Positions 1 to 8,094 of a stretch of 44,833 bases of DNA are shown one piece after another. How positions within the stretch are numbered: position 1 is the stretch's first letter; every line of letters begins with the position of its first letter. Under the pieces are notes generated by a model. The model was not told where the DNA came from and searched no databases. It worked only from the letters and a program-made list of their open reading frames with translations. Source of the DNA: Bifidobacterium stellenboschense (GTDB taxonomy: Bacteria; Actinomycetota; Actinomycetes; Actinomycetales; Bifidobacteriaceae). A program made the position numbers and the translations under genes. Where the stretch lies: assembly GCF_000741785.1 (NCBI RefSeq), contig NZ_JGZP01000013.1:36-44868 (forward strand), written 5' to 3'.

Positions 1-410
<410 letters not shown>

Positions 411-585
411 CACATCCCAACCATGTTGGGACGGCATCGACCTCTTTCTGCGAATACACGCGACACGGAGCAACCGTGACGTCACGACAAGACGATCAGC
501 ATAGCGTCCACCATCCGGTCCCCAAACCACCAGCCCGAGGGGACACACGAGGAAGCGAGAGCACCTCGCCCCACAATTGAAGATT

Positions 586-702
586 TGCGGCGGTCATAGC
601 CCAGGAGAGACGCCCGGTCCCATTCCGAACCCGGAAGCTAAGACCTGGCACGGCGATGGTACTGCACCCGAGAGGATGTGGGAGAGTAGCACGCCGCCGC
701 AC
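586..702 (+). rRNA. 5S ribosomal RNA
   Basis: A gene of about 117 nt begins TGCGGCGGTCATAGC and ends with the complementary GCCGCCGCA. The internal 5S landmarks CCCATTCCGAACCCGGAAG and GGGAGAGTAGC are present. It lies about 175 nt downstream of the 23S gene in the usual 23S-5S order, with no tRNA in the spacer. The end coordinates are set by the terminal helix and are good to a couple of bases. Confidence 0.95.
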
Positions 703-713
703 CACAACGAACA

Positions 714-749
714 GGACCCCCGGTCGAGCCACACGGCTCCCGGGGGTCC
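714..749 (+). terminator. rRNA operon terminator hairpin
   Basis: A perfect 10-bp stem, GGACCCCCGG (714-723) with CCGGGGGTCC (740-749), is stacked on a second 5-bp stem, GAGCC/GGCTC (726-730 and 735-739), with an ACAC loop. It sits 11 nt after the 5S gene. No U-tract follows, as is common for high-GC terminators. Confidence 0.8.
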
Positions 750-822
750 ACGCATACCCGGACACGTCTCACCACACGGGCGAAAAGTGGACATCGCCCG
801 TCATTCCAGCCGTTGCCGTTGT

Positions 823-828
823 TACGAT
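823..828 (+). promoter_or_regulatory. -10 box for hisD
   Basis: TACGAT lies 8 nt before the ATG at 837. No convincing -35 box or Shine-Dalgarno sequence is seen, so transcription may begin at or next to the start codon. Inferred from spacing only. Confidence 0.4.
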
Positions 829-836
829 GGGCTGTT

Positions 837-2234
837 ATGAGCGAGAACATCATGCGAATCATCGACCTTCGCGGTCAAGTCCTGTCCCGTGCCGAACTGT
901 TGGCCGCGATGCCGCGCGCCGCAATGGGCACCTCCGAGGCCACCGATCTGGTGCGTCCTATCCTCGACGACGTCAAGGAGCGTGGCGCGGCCGCCCTGCG
1001 CGACTTCGAGGAGAAGTTCGACCACGTGCGCCCCGAGCACCTCCGCGTGCCCGAAGAGGCCATCCAGGATGCGCTCACCACGCTCGACCCGGAAGTACGC
1101 GCCGCCATCGAGGAGTCCGTGCGCCGCGCCCGCGCCGTCGCCGCCAACCAGGTGCCGAAGGACTTCCACACCGATCTCGCGCCCGGCGCCCGCGTCGCCG
1201 AACGCTGGATCCCAATCCAGCGCGTCGGCCTGTACGTGCCCGGCGGCAAGGCCGTGTACCCGAGCTCCGTCATCATGAACGCCGTGCCCGCGCAGGCCGC
1301 CGGCGTCGAATCCCTCGCCATCGCGACCCCGCCGGCCCGCGACAACGACAAGGGCCTGCCGAACAAGACCATCCTCGCCACCTGCGCCATCCTCGGCGTC
1401 AAGGAGGTGTACGCGGTGGGCGGCGCCCAGGCCATCGCCATGTTCGCCTACGGCGCGAAGGGCTCCGAGCCGCAGGATGGCGCCGTGCTGTGCGATCCGG
1501 TCGACAAGATCACCGGCCCGGGCAACATCTTCGTCGCCACCGCCAAGTCCCTCGTCTCCGCGTTCGTCGGCATCGACGCTGTCGCCGGCCCCACCGAGAT
1601 CGGCATCATCGCCGACAAGGACGCGAACCCGAGCCTCGTGGCCGCCGACCTCATCGGCCAGGCCGAGCATGACGAGCTCGCCGGCTCCGTGCTGTTCACC
1701 GATTCGCCGGAGCTCGCCGAGAAGGTGCAGGAGAACCTGAACTACCGCGTGCCGCGCACCGAGCATGCCGAACGCGTCCACACGTCCCTGTCCGGCACGC
1801 AGTCCGCCATCGTCCTCACCGACGGTCTCGACCAGTCCATCGACGCGGCCAACGCCTACGCGGCCGAACACCTCGAGATCCAGACCGCGAACGCGGACGA
1901 GGTCGTCAAGCGCATCAAGAACGCTGGCGCCATCTTCCGCGGCCCCTACTCGCCGGTGCCGCTCGGCGACTACATGTCCGGCTCCAACCACGTGCTGCCC
2001 ACCGGCGGCACCGCCCGTTTCGCCGCCGGCCTCGGCGTGCACACGTTCATGAAGCCCGTCGAGGTCATCGAATACGACGAGGAGGGCCTGAAGACTCTCG
2101 CGGCGCGCATCAACGCGTTCGCCGTCTCCGAGGACCTGCCCGCCCACGGCGAGTGCGTGCTGTCCCGCTTCGTCAAGGACCCGTACGACAAGGCGACCCT
2201 GCGCGAGCAGGAGAAGGAAGCTGGTCTGCTGTGA
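837..2234 (+). CDS. hisD: Histidinol dehydrogenase HisD
   Basis: Catalyses the last two steps of histidine biosynthesis, L-histidinol to L-histidine, with two NAD and one zinc, in the cytoplasm. The 465-residue product has the family landmarks in order: P-G-G-K near residue 140, G-G-A-Q-A-I, D-K-I-T-G-P-G-N, G-P-T-E-I, and Q-A-E-H-D, the zinc-binding stretch. The catalytic pair E344-H345 lies in A-A-E-H-L-E, and P-V-P-L-G-D-Y-M-S-G-S-N-H follows. ATG 837 is preferred because it lies just behind a -10 box. ATG 852 (M-R-I-I-D-L) is a real alternative, and an in-frame TTG or GTG further up is unlikely. It is the first gene of the his operon, and its stop codon overlaps the hisC start. Confidence 0.96.
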   Translation: MSENIMRIIDLRGQVLSRAELLAAMPRAAMGTSEATDLVRPILDDVKERGAAALRDFEEKFDHVRPEHLRVPEEAIQDALTTLDPEVRAAIEESVRRARAVAANQVPKDFHTDLAPGARVAERWIPIQRVGLYVPGGKAVYPSSVIMNAVPAQAAGVESLAIATPPARDNDKGLPNKTILATCAILGVKEVYAVGGAQAIAMFAYGAKGSEPQDGAVLCDPVDKITGPGNIFVATAKSLVSAFVGIDAVAGPTEIGIIADKDANPSLVAADLIGQAEHDELAGSVLFTDSPELAEKVQENLNYRVPRTEHAERVHTSLSGTQSAIVLTDGLDQSIDAANAYAAEHLEIQTANADEVVKRIKNAGAIFRGPYSPVPLGDYMSGSNHVLPTGGTARFAAGLGVHTFMKPVEVIEYDEEGLKTLAARINAFAVSEDLPAHGECVLSRFVKDPYDKATLREQEKEAGLL

Positions 2235-3391
2235 GTGCCATCCCCTCGAACCTGCCCCTCAGGAACGATCTGATCGGCGAGGAGCCGTACGGCGCGCCGC
2301 AGCTCGACGTGCCCGTCTGCCTCAACGTCAACGAGAACCCGTACGCCCCCGATCCGACCGTCTGCGACACGATCGCCCGCCGCGTGCGCGAGATCGCGCC
2401 CACGCTGAACCGTTACCCGGATCGTGAGCACGTCGAACTGCGTCAGGCGTTCAGCGACTATCTCGCCCGCGAATCCGGCACGCGTCTCGACGTGGACGAA
2501 CTGTGGGGCGCGAACGGCTCCAACGAGATCATGCTCCAGCTGTTCCAGGCGTTCGGCGGTCCGGGCCGCACCGCGCTCGGCGCCGACCCCACGTACTCGA
2601 TGTACCCGGAGTATGCGCGCGACACGTTCACCGGCTGGAAGCTCGCCCACCGCAACGAGGACTTCACGCTCAACGTGGAGAAGACCATCGAGGCGATCCA
2701 CGAGGTCAAGCCGTCCATGGTGCTGCTCACCAGCCCGAACAACCCGACCGGCACGCCGTTGCCGATGGAGGACATCGAGCGCATCCTCGCCGCCTGCGAG
2801 ACCGCCGAGGTGGAGGGCGCCGGCGAAGGTGTGCACCCGATTCTCGTCATCGACGAGGCGTATGTGGAATTCCGCAACCCCGGCACGCCGAGCGCCGTGA
2901 GCCTCATCAAGGACCATCCGAATCTGGCCGTCAGCCGCACGATGAGCAAGGCGTTCGCCTTCGCCGGCGCGCGCGTCGGCTATCTCGCCGCGTCCAAGGG
3001 CATCATCGACTGCGTGCGCATCGTGCGCATGCCGTACCATCTGTCGGCCGTCACGCAGGCCGCCGCCCTCGCCGCGTTCGAACACACCGACGAACAGCTG
3101 AGCCGCGTCGGCCACCTGCGCGAGACGCGCGAGGCGACCGCCGCATGGCTCAAGGAGCAGACCTACAAGGGCGTGCACCTCGAAGTCGCCGAATCCGGCT
3201 CGAACTTCCTGCTGTTCGGCGGGCACTTCGACAAGCGCGACGCGATCTTCGACGAACTGCTGAAGCGCGGCGTGCTCATCCGCGTCGTCGGCCCGGACGG
3301 CTGGCTGCGCGTATGCATGGGCACCGACGAGGAGATGGCGCGATTCCGCGACGCCCTCGCCGAGACCCTGCGCATCGTGGAAGCCGAATGA
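2231..3391 (+). CDS. hisC: Histidinol-phosphate aminotransferase HisC
   Basis: A PLP-dependent class I/II aminotransferase that converts imidazole-acetol phosphate and glutamate to histidinol phosphate. The 386-residue protein shows N-V-N-E-N-P-Y near the N-terminus, S-P-N-N-P-T-G, the D-E-A-Y-V-E-F strand that contacts the cofactor, and S-R-T-M-S-K-A-F-A-F-A-G, where K240 should form the Schiff base. The start is GTG 2231, overlapping the hisD stop as GTGA and preceded by AGGAGAAGGAAG in the end of hisD. This is a classic translational coupling. The open frame extends upstream to 2153, but that part is hisD read in another frame. Confidence 0.96.
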   Translation: MSAIPSNLPLRNDLIGEEPYGAPQLDVPVCLNVNENPYAPDPTVCDTIARRVREIAPTLNRYPDREHVELRQAFSDYLARESGTRLDVDELWGANGSNEIMLQLFQAFGGPGRTALGADPTYSMYPEYARDTFTGWKLAHRNEDFTLNVEKTIEAIHEVKPSMVLLTSPNNPTGTPLPMEDIERILAACETAEVEGAGEGVHPILVIDEAYVEFRNPGTPSAVSLIKDHPNLAVSRTMSKAFAFAGARVGYLAASKGIIDCVRIVRMPYHLSAVTQAAALAAFEHTDEQLSRVGHLRETREATAAWLKEQTYKGVHLEVAESGSNFLLFGGHFDKRDAIFDELLKRGVLIRVVGPDGWLRVCMGTDEEMARFRDALAETLRIVEAE

Positions 3392-3466
3392 CGTCAGGCG
3401 AGCAACGTCCCGACATCACCACGTCGCAACGCAGACTTTCCCGCAACTTTCCGAAGGAGCAACACC

Positions 3467-4069
3467 ATGGCGCGCACCGCGCACATCGTCCGTGAGACCA
3501 GCGAGTCGCACATCGACCTCGAACTGAACCTCGACGGCACCGGTCAGACCGACATCGACACCTCCGTGCCGTTCTACAACCACATGATGAACGCGCTCGG
3601 CAAGCATTCGCTCATCGATTTGAAGATCCACGCGCACGGAGACACCGACATCGACGTGCACCACACCGTCGAGGACACGGCCATCGTGTTCGGCGAGGCG
3701 CTGAAGCAGGCGCTCGGCGACAAGCGCGGCATCCGCCGCTTCGCTGACGCCACCGTGCCGCTCGACGAGGCGCTCGCCAAGGCCGTCGTCGACATCTCCG
3801 GCCGTCCGTACGTGGTGTGCACCGGCGAGCCGGAAGGCTACGAATACTGCATGATGGGCGGCCATTTCACCGGCTCGCTCGTGCGTCACGTCATGGAGTC
3901 GATCGCGCTGCACGCCGGCATCTGCCTGCACCTGCAGGTGCTCGCCGGCCGCGACCCGCATCACATCGCCGAAGCCGAGTTCAAGGCGTTCGCGCGTGCG
4001 CTGCGGTTCGCCGTCGAACCCGATCCGCGCATCGAGGGCCTGATTCCGAGCACGAAGGGATCGCTGTGA
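3467..4069 (+). CDS. hisB: Imidazoleglycerol-phosphate dehydratase HisB
   Basis: Dehydrates imidazole glycerol phosphate to imidazole acetol phosphate, the substrate of HisC. At 200 residues it is the monofunctional dehydratase; there is no fused histidinol-phosphatase domain as in enterobacteria. The two metal-binding motifs are clear: H-H-T-V-E-D near residue 65 and the later [15 protein letters not shown] and D-I-S-G-R-P also fit the family. The start ATG 3467 has AAGGAG 8 nt upstream. A 75-nt gap separates it from hisC. Its stop TGA shares its A with the start of the next gene. Confidence 0.96.
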   Translation: MARTAHIVRETSESHIDLELNLDGTGQTDIDTSVPFYNHMMNALGKHSLIDLKIHAHGDTDIDVHHTVEDTAIVFGEALKQALGDKRGIRRFADATVPLDEALAKAVVDISGRPYVVCTGEPEGYEYCMMGGHFTGSLVRHVMESIALHAGICLHLQVLAGRDPHHIAEAEFKAFARALRFAVEPDPRIEGLIPSTKGSL

Positions 4070-4827
4070 TGTCCGGCTGGGACGACGACAAAAACCTCGG
4101 CCCCGACGGTTTCGACGGTTTCGGCTCGGACGACGGTCATCTTTCCGACGACGACATCGCCAAGGCGATGGAAGGCTTCGAGAAGGAGTTCGCGCAGGAG
4201 AGCAGTGCCGGTGGTTCCGGCGCATCCGGCGATTCCGGTGACGGCGTCGCATCCGACGGCGACCTGCCGGACATCGACGGCATCGACATCCCCGACGACG
4301 CCTCCTCGATCGACCCGTCGACGGGCTTCGAGGACGCGCTTGAGGGTCTGCTGGGCAACAAGGCGAAGATGGCGGCGCTCGTCACGCGTATCGCGTCGGC
4401 GCAGCTGCTCGCCGCGTTCTGCCAGCTGTCCGACGTCTCCGCCGACTGCATCGGCTCCAATCAGGGCGCCGTCGCCGTGCTGCGCAATCTCGACGGTGAC
4501 GCGCCCGAGGCCGCGGCGCGCGACATCACCACCGTCGTCGGCGGGATGAGCGTCGTACTCGGCGTCAACCGCGCCGACAAGCTCGAAGTCACCCTGTACG
4601 CGGGCGGACAGGCGGGCTCCACGCTCGCCCCGCCGATCCTGTTCAACTCGACGCCGCGGTTCGTGGAGGATCTCATGCTCGGCATCACCACTGTCGCGCA
4701 GTTGGAGACGAAAGGCTTCGAAGTGGTCGACTCGGGGAGCATGGACCACGATCAGGCGATGAAGGTGATCGCCGACCATACGCGCATGGGGCGCGGCGGA
4801 TCCACCCGCGGCTCCAGCATCGACTGA
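4069..4827 (+). CDS. Uncharacterised acidic protein inside the his operon
   Basis: A 252-residue protein I do not recognise. Residues 1 to about 85 are very rich in Asp, Gly and Ser and probably disordered. From about residue 90 to the end it looks globular, with a hydrophobic helix in the stretch A-S-A-Q-L-L-A-A-F-C and alternating strands and helices. There is no signal peptide or membrane segment. The ATG overlaps the hisB stop by one base, so it should be translated by coupling with hisB, and hisH follows 71 nt later. The position argues for a role tied to histidine synthesis or its control, but nothing in the sequence shows an activity. Confidence 0.85.
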   Translation: MSGWDDDKNLGPDGFDGFGSDDGHLSDDDIAKAMEGFEKEFAQESSAGGSGASGDSGDGVASDGDLPDIDGIDIPDDASSIDPSTGFEDALEGLLGNKAKMAALVTRIASAQLLAAFCQLSDVSADCIGSNQGAVAVLRNLDGDAPEAAARDITTVVGGMSVVLGVNRADKLEVTLYAGGQAGSTLAPPILFNSTPRFVEDLMLGITTVAQLETKGFEVVDSGSMDHDQAMKVIADHTRMGRGGSTRGSSID

Positions 4828-4830
4828 CCG

Positions 4831-4865
4831 CCGCATCCCCGCGGCCCGGGCCGACGGGGATACGG
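4831..4865 (+). other. Intercistronic hairpin before hisH
   Basis: CCGCATCCCCG (4831-4841) pairs with CGGGGATACGG (4855-4865): 11 bp with one G-U wobble and a GC-rich loop. It lies between the acidic protein and the hisH ribosome binding site (GAAGGAG). It could attenuate transcription or protect an RNA end. Function inferred. Confidence 0.4.
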
Positions 4866-4898
4866 CATCGCCGCAACAGCAGTGAAGGAGAACGAACC

Positions 4899-5543
4899 AT
4901 GACCACTGCGGTCGTATTCGATTATGGTTTCGGCAACGTGCGCTCCATGGTGCGCGCGCTCGCCCGACTCGGCGTGGACACCACGCTCACCTCCGACTAT
5001 CGGCAGGCGCTTGAGGCCGACGGTCTCGTCGTGCCCGGCGTCGGCGCGTTCGCCGCCTGCATGGAGGGTCTGCGCCACGTGCAGGGCGATCGCGTGATCG
5101 TCGACCGTCTGCGCGCAGGACGCCCGGTGCTCGGCGTATGCGTCGGCGAGCAGGTGATGTTCGAGACCGGTCACGAGCACGGCGAGAACGCCGCCGGCGT
5201 CGGACTGATCGGCGGTTCCGTCGACCCGCTCGACGCGGACGTCGTACCGCACATGGGCTGGGACACGGTCGAAGGCGCGGAAGGTTCCACGCTGCTCAAG
5301 GGCGTGGAAGGCGAACGCTTCTACTTCGTCCACTCCTACGCCGCGCATGAGGCGACGGCGAAGGATCTGTCCGGGCTTCAGATCGACATCACGGACGAGC
5401 AGCACGTCACCTGGTGCACGTATGGCCGCAGCCGGTTCGTCGCCGCCTACGAGCGCGGACCGCTGTCCGCCACGCAGTTCCACCCGGAGAAATCCGGTGA
5501 CGCGGGCGCGCAGCTTCTGAAGAACTGGATCGCCACGTTCTGA
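4899..5543 (+). CDS. hisH: Imidazole glycerol phosphate synthase, glutaminase subunit HisH
   Basis: A class I glutamine amidotransferase that feeds ammonia to HisF for making imidazole glycerol phosphate. The 214 residues match the family length. The nucleophile C81 is in G-V-C-V-G-E-Q, and the His-Glu pair is H195 and E197 in F-H-P-E-K-S. V-P-G-V-G-A-F near residue 47 forms the oxyanion region. The start ATG 4899 follows GAAGGAG. HisF, its partner, is not in the window and must be encoded elsewhere. About 105 nt separate it from hisA, including an imperfect repeat of TTGCCGGT units at 5546-5580. Confidence 0.95.
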   Translation: MTTAVVFDYGFGNVRSMVRALARLGVDTTLTSDYRQALEADGLVVPGVGAFAACMEGLRHVQGDRVIVDRLRAGRPVLGVCVGEQVMFETGHEHGENAAGVGLIGGSVDPLDADVVPHMGWDTVEGAEGSTLLKGVEGERFYFVHSYAAHEATAKDLSGLQIDITDEQHVTWCTYGRSRFVAAYERGPLSATQFHPEKSGDAGAQLLKNWIATF

Positions 5544-5649
5544 CCGGTTGTTGCCGGTAATTGCCGGTTGTCGCCGGTCACCATCGCGGTCGGCCGCGCC
5601 GTCACGTCCATCTCGTCAACCGTACCAATCCCCGAGAAAGGCTCCCATC

Positions 5650-6375
5650 ATGTCACTCACCCTGCTTCCCGCCGTCGACGTGCGCGACGGCAAGGCCGTG
5701 CGCCTGCGCCAAGGCGAATCCGGCTCCGAAACCGACTACGGCTCGCCGCTCGAGGCGGCGCGCACGTGGGTCGAATCCGGCGCGGAATGGATCCACCTCG
5801 TCGACCTCGACGCCGCGTTCGGCACCGGCGACAACCGCGCCCAGCTGCGCGAGATCGTCCACGAACTCGGCAATCGCGTCAACATCGAGATGTCCGGCGG
5901 CGTGCGCGACGACGCGTCGCTCGACGCCGCGCTCGAAGCCGGCGCCGCCCGCGTCAACATCGGCACCGCCGCGCTCGAGAATCCGGAATGGACCCGTAAG
6001 GCGATCGCGAAATACGGCGACCGCGTGGCCGTCGGTCTCGACGTGCGCGGGCACACGCTCGCCGCGCGCGGCTGGACGCGCGAAGGCGGCGACCTATTCG
6101 AAACGATGAAGATGCTCGACGACGCCGGATGCTCGCGCTACGTCGTCACCGACGTCGCGCGCGACGGCATGATGAGCGGGCCGAACCTCGACCTGCTGCG
6201 CGAGGTCGCCGAGCGCACCGACGCGAAGGTGACCGCCTCCGGCGGCATCTCCAAGCTCGACGATTTGCGCAATATCCGCGAGCTCGCCGAGCTCGGCGTC
6301 GACTCCGCGATCCTCGGCAAGTCGCTCTACGCGCGCGCGTTCACGCTCGAAGAGGCGCTTGAGGTCGCGAAGTAG
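5650..6375 (+). CDS. hisA: Phosphoribosyl isomerase HisA, PriA type
   Basis: A (beta/alpha)8 barrel that isomerises ProFAR in histidine synthesis. The 241-residue sequence follows the actinobacterial PriA pattern closely: [11 protein letters not shown] near residue 20, [19 protein letters not shown], and V-V-T-D-V-A-R-D-G. The likely general acid/base pair is D10 and D172. PriA enzymes also isomerise phosphoribosylanthranilate in tryptophan synthesis, so this gene may serve both pathways. That is known for the family and inferred here. The start ATG 5650 follows GAGAAAGG; the open frame upstream to 5548 has no supporting ribosome site. It is the last gene of the operon. Confidence 0.93.
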   Translation: MSLTLLPAVDVRDGKAVRLRQGESGSETDYGSPLEAARTWVESGAEWIHLVDLDAAFGTGDNRAQLREIVHELGNRVNIEMSGGVRDDASLDAALEAGAARVNIGTAALENPEWTRKAIAKYGDRVAVGLDVRGHTLAARGWTREGGDLFETMKMLDDAGCSRYVVTDVARDGMMSGPNLDLLREVAERTDAKVTASGGISKLDDLRNIRELAELGVDSAILGKSLYARAFTLEEALEVAK

Positions 6376-6391
6376 AGGCCGGGTGGTCCGT

Positions 6392-6435
6392 GCTCCCGCT
6401 GGCGAGAGCTGTCGACGAAGTCGACTGAGGGTGGT
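6392..6435 (-). repeat. Double-palindrome repeat, copy A
   Basis: Read on the minus strand: ACCACCCTCAGTC, a small palindrome (GTCGACTTCGTCGAC), then AGCTCTCGCCAGCGGGAGC. It is inverted relative to copy B 15 nt away. Both lie between the convergent hisA and DUF2252 genes and could act as a two-way terminator. Confidence 0.75.
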
Positions 6436-6450
6436 TTCGGGGTGACCGTG

Positions 6451-6496
6451 ACCACCCTCAGTCTCGCTTCGCGAGCCAGCTCCCGCCAGCGGGAGC
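6451..6496 (+). repeat. Double-palindrome repeat, copy B
   Basis: ACCACCCTCAGTC, then the palindrome CTCGCTTCGCGAG, then CCAGCTCCCGCCAGCGGGAGC. It has the same architecture as the copies at 12683, 29085, 31003 and 31063. Its right end runs into the 24-bp tandem repeat. Confidence 0.75.
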
Positions 6497-6570
6497 GGAA
6501 TGTCTTCCGTGGGCGGGAGCGCAATGACTTCCGTGGGCGGGAGCGCAATGACTTCCGTCGGCGGGAGCGG
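6490..6570 (+). repeat. 24-bp tandem repeat, about 3.4 units
   Basis: Units of 24 bp start at 6490, 6514, 6538 and 6562 (partial), with core CGGGAGCGCAATGACTTCCG. The first unit differs at three sites. The GGGAGC part copies the end of the double-palindrome repeat, so the array may have grown from it. It ends just before the stop of the DUF2252 gene. Confidence 0.8.
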
Positions 6571-6575
6571 TTCTT

Positions 6576-8024
6576 TTATGCGCAGGGGAGCTGGCCTTTT
6601 TTGATCATCTTCTTGAAGACGGCGTAGTCCTCGTCGTTCTGTTCCGCGTAGCTGACGGCGAACGAGGCGATCGCCTGATCGAACTCGTCGGAGCCGCCCA
6701 GATAGTTCGCGATCGCGATCGAGTCGCCGGTGCGCGCGTGCGCGTGCGCGAGGCACCAGGCGCACATGCGCGCCAGATCGGACAACGCGGTCGCGTTGAG
6801 GTTGTCGATGTCGATCGACCCTTTGCCGTTCCACAGCTGGCGCACGTAGTAGTCGCGCTTCTTGCCGTCCTCGGCGAGGAAGCTCGTCCAGCCGAGCAGC
6901 ACGTCCGCCGTGGACTGGATGAGCTTCTGGCCCTGCACCACGCGTTCGCCGTGCGTCGCGTACGGGGAGGCGCCGCAGTAGTGTTCCAGCACCGAATGCG
7001 TGGCCTCCTTCATCTGGATCATCATCGGATCGTCGATGTCGCGCGCGATCCACACGCTCGCCCAGGCGCGCTGTCCCACGGAGCCGACGCCCACGACCTT
7101 GCGCGCCGCATCCTGATAGCGGAAATGGTCGAACACCCAGCGTCGGTCCTCGTACAGGGAATGGCGGTAGTTCTCGAACAGCGTGTCGAGACGGGCCTGC
7201 AGCGCGTCGAGGTCCGCGTAGCTGTCGAGCTCGTTGATCGGCACGAGTTCGGGCGGATTCGACTTGAACCTCAGCTTGCCGTCCTTGAGTCGGCAGAGTT
7301 TCGCGGCGGCCGCGTCGTTGTCTTTGAGCAGCGCCTTCATCGCGGCCTGACGCAGCGTGCCGTTGCGCTTGCCGCCGCCGGTCGTCTCGAACCGGTCGAG
7401 CGTCTCCTCCACGTCGAGATGCTCGTACCAAGCGTCGAGATAATCCATTTCGGAGAACCATTTGATGCGTTCGCGGTATTCGCGCGTGCATTGGAGCACG
7501 GCGTTGCGGATGTCCTTCTCCTTGAGCTTGTTCGCCCGGCCGCAGATCTCCACCGACACGGCGAGACGTTTGAGATCCCATTCCCACGGTCCGGTCGCCG
7601 TCTCGTCGAAGTCGTTGATGTCGAACACGAGACGTGCGGAGGGGGAGCGGAAGATGCCGAAATTGCCGATATGCGCGTCGCCCACGCACTGCACGGGGAT
7701 GCCGGTGACCGGCGTGGTCGCCAGATCGTTCGTCATGATGAGCACCGTGCCGCGGTAGAACGTGAACGGGCTGGCGCTCATGCGCTTGTAACGCAGCGGG
7801 ATCAGATCGGGCACGCGGATCGCGGACTGCTCCTCGAGCAGCGCGATCGCCTCGCGGCGGCCGGAACGCACCTGCCAGACGGCGTGCGATTCGAGCGGCG
7901 CCTTCGCGCGGGCGGCGATGCCGGCGCGCGAACGCTCGCGGGGGGAGTCGGCCCGCTTCCAAGACGTGACGTCGACGGGAGGATTGGCGGACGGGGTGAG
8001 ATGGTCTTGTGCAGCTTCGCTCAT
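6576..8024 (-). CDS. DUF2252 family protein
   Basis: A 482-residue cytosolic protein of the DUF2252 family, whose fold is related to protein and aminoglycoside kinases; its substrate is unknown. The kinase-like features are visible: G-D-A-H-I-G-N-F (residues 115-122), where H and N resemble a catalytic loop, and D-I-N-D-F-D (135-140), resembling a metal-binding loop. F-Y-R-G-T near residue 90 and the later V-G-V-G-S-V-G fit the family. The chosen ATG 8024 lies 7 nt behind a -10 box TACAGT, suggesting a leaderless mRNA. The frame is open further upstream to 8465, but that part runs through glnA2. It is divergent from glnA2 with 70 nt between the starts. Confidence 0.9.
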   Translation of the reverse strand: MSEAAQDHLTPSANPPVDVTSWKRADSPRERSRAGIAARAKAPLESHAVWQVRSGRREAIALLEEQSAIRVPDLIPLRYKRMSASPFTFYRGTVLIMTNDLATTPVTGIPVQCVGDAHIGNFGIFRSPSARLVFDINDFDETATGPWEWDLKRLAVSVEICGRANKLKEKDIRNAVLQCTREYRERIKWFSEMDYLDAWYEHLDVEETLDRFETTGGGKRNGTLRQAAMKALLKDNDAAAAKLCRLKDGKLRFKSNPPELVPINELDSYADLDALQARLDTLFENYRHSLYEDRRWVFDHFRYQDAARKVVGVGSVGQRAWASVWIARDIDDPMMIQMKEATHSVLEHYCGASPYATHGERVVQGQKLIQSTADVLLGWTSFLAEDGKKRDYYVRQLWNGKGSIDIDNLNATALSDLARMCAWCLAHAHARTGDSIAIANYLGGSDEFDQAIASFAVSYAEQNDEDYAVFKKMIKKGQLPCA

Positions 8025-8031
8025 GCGCACC

Positions 8032-8061
8032 ACTGTAGCGTGACGTGCGCCGAGGTAACAA
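8032..8061 (-). promoter_or_regulatory. Promoter of the DUF2252 gene
   Basis: On the minus strand, TTGTTA (8056-8061) and TACAGT (8032-8037) are 18 nt apart, and the -10 box is 7 nt before the ATG. The -35 region overlaps the sequence just upstream of glnA2. Confidence 0.55.
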
Positions 8062-8094
8062 AGCCCTAACACGTGGGTGTGAGGATTGGGCACT

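Noticed and set aside
703..836. tRNA gene after the 5S rRNA
   Set aside because: No cloverleaf or T-loop sequence was found; the region holds a terminator and the hisD promoter.
703..836. T-box or His leader peptide before hisD
   Set aside because: The spacer is too short after the terminator and has no His-codon run or T-box sequence.
822..2147. A 441-residue frame opposite hisD
   Set aside because: Antisense shadow of a gene with clear family motifs.
6490..6570. Possible CRISPR array
   Set aside because: The 24-bp units are directly joined, with no spacers.
6738..8069. A 443-residue plus-strand frame opposite the DUF2252 gene
   Set aside because: The minus strand carries recognisable DUF2252 motifs; this frame is rich in Arg, Ala and Val with no domains.
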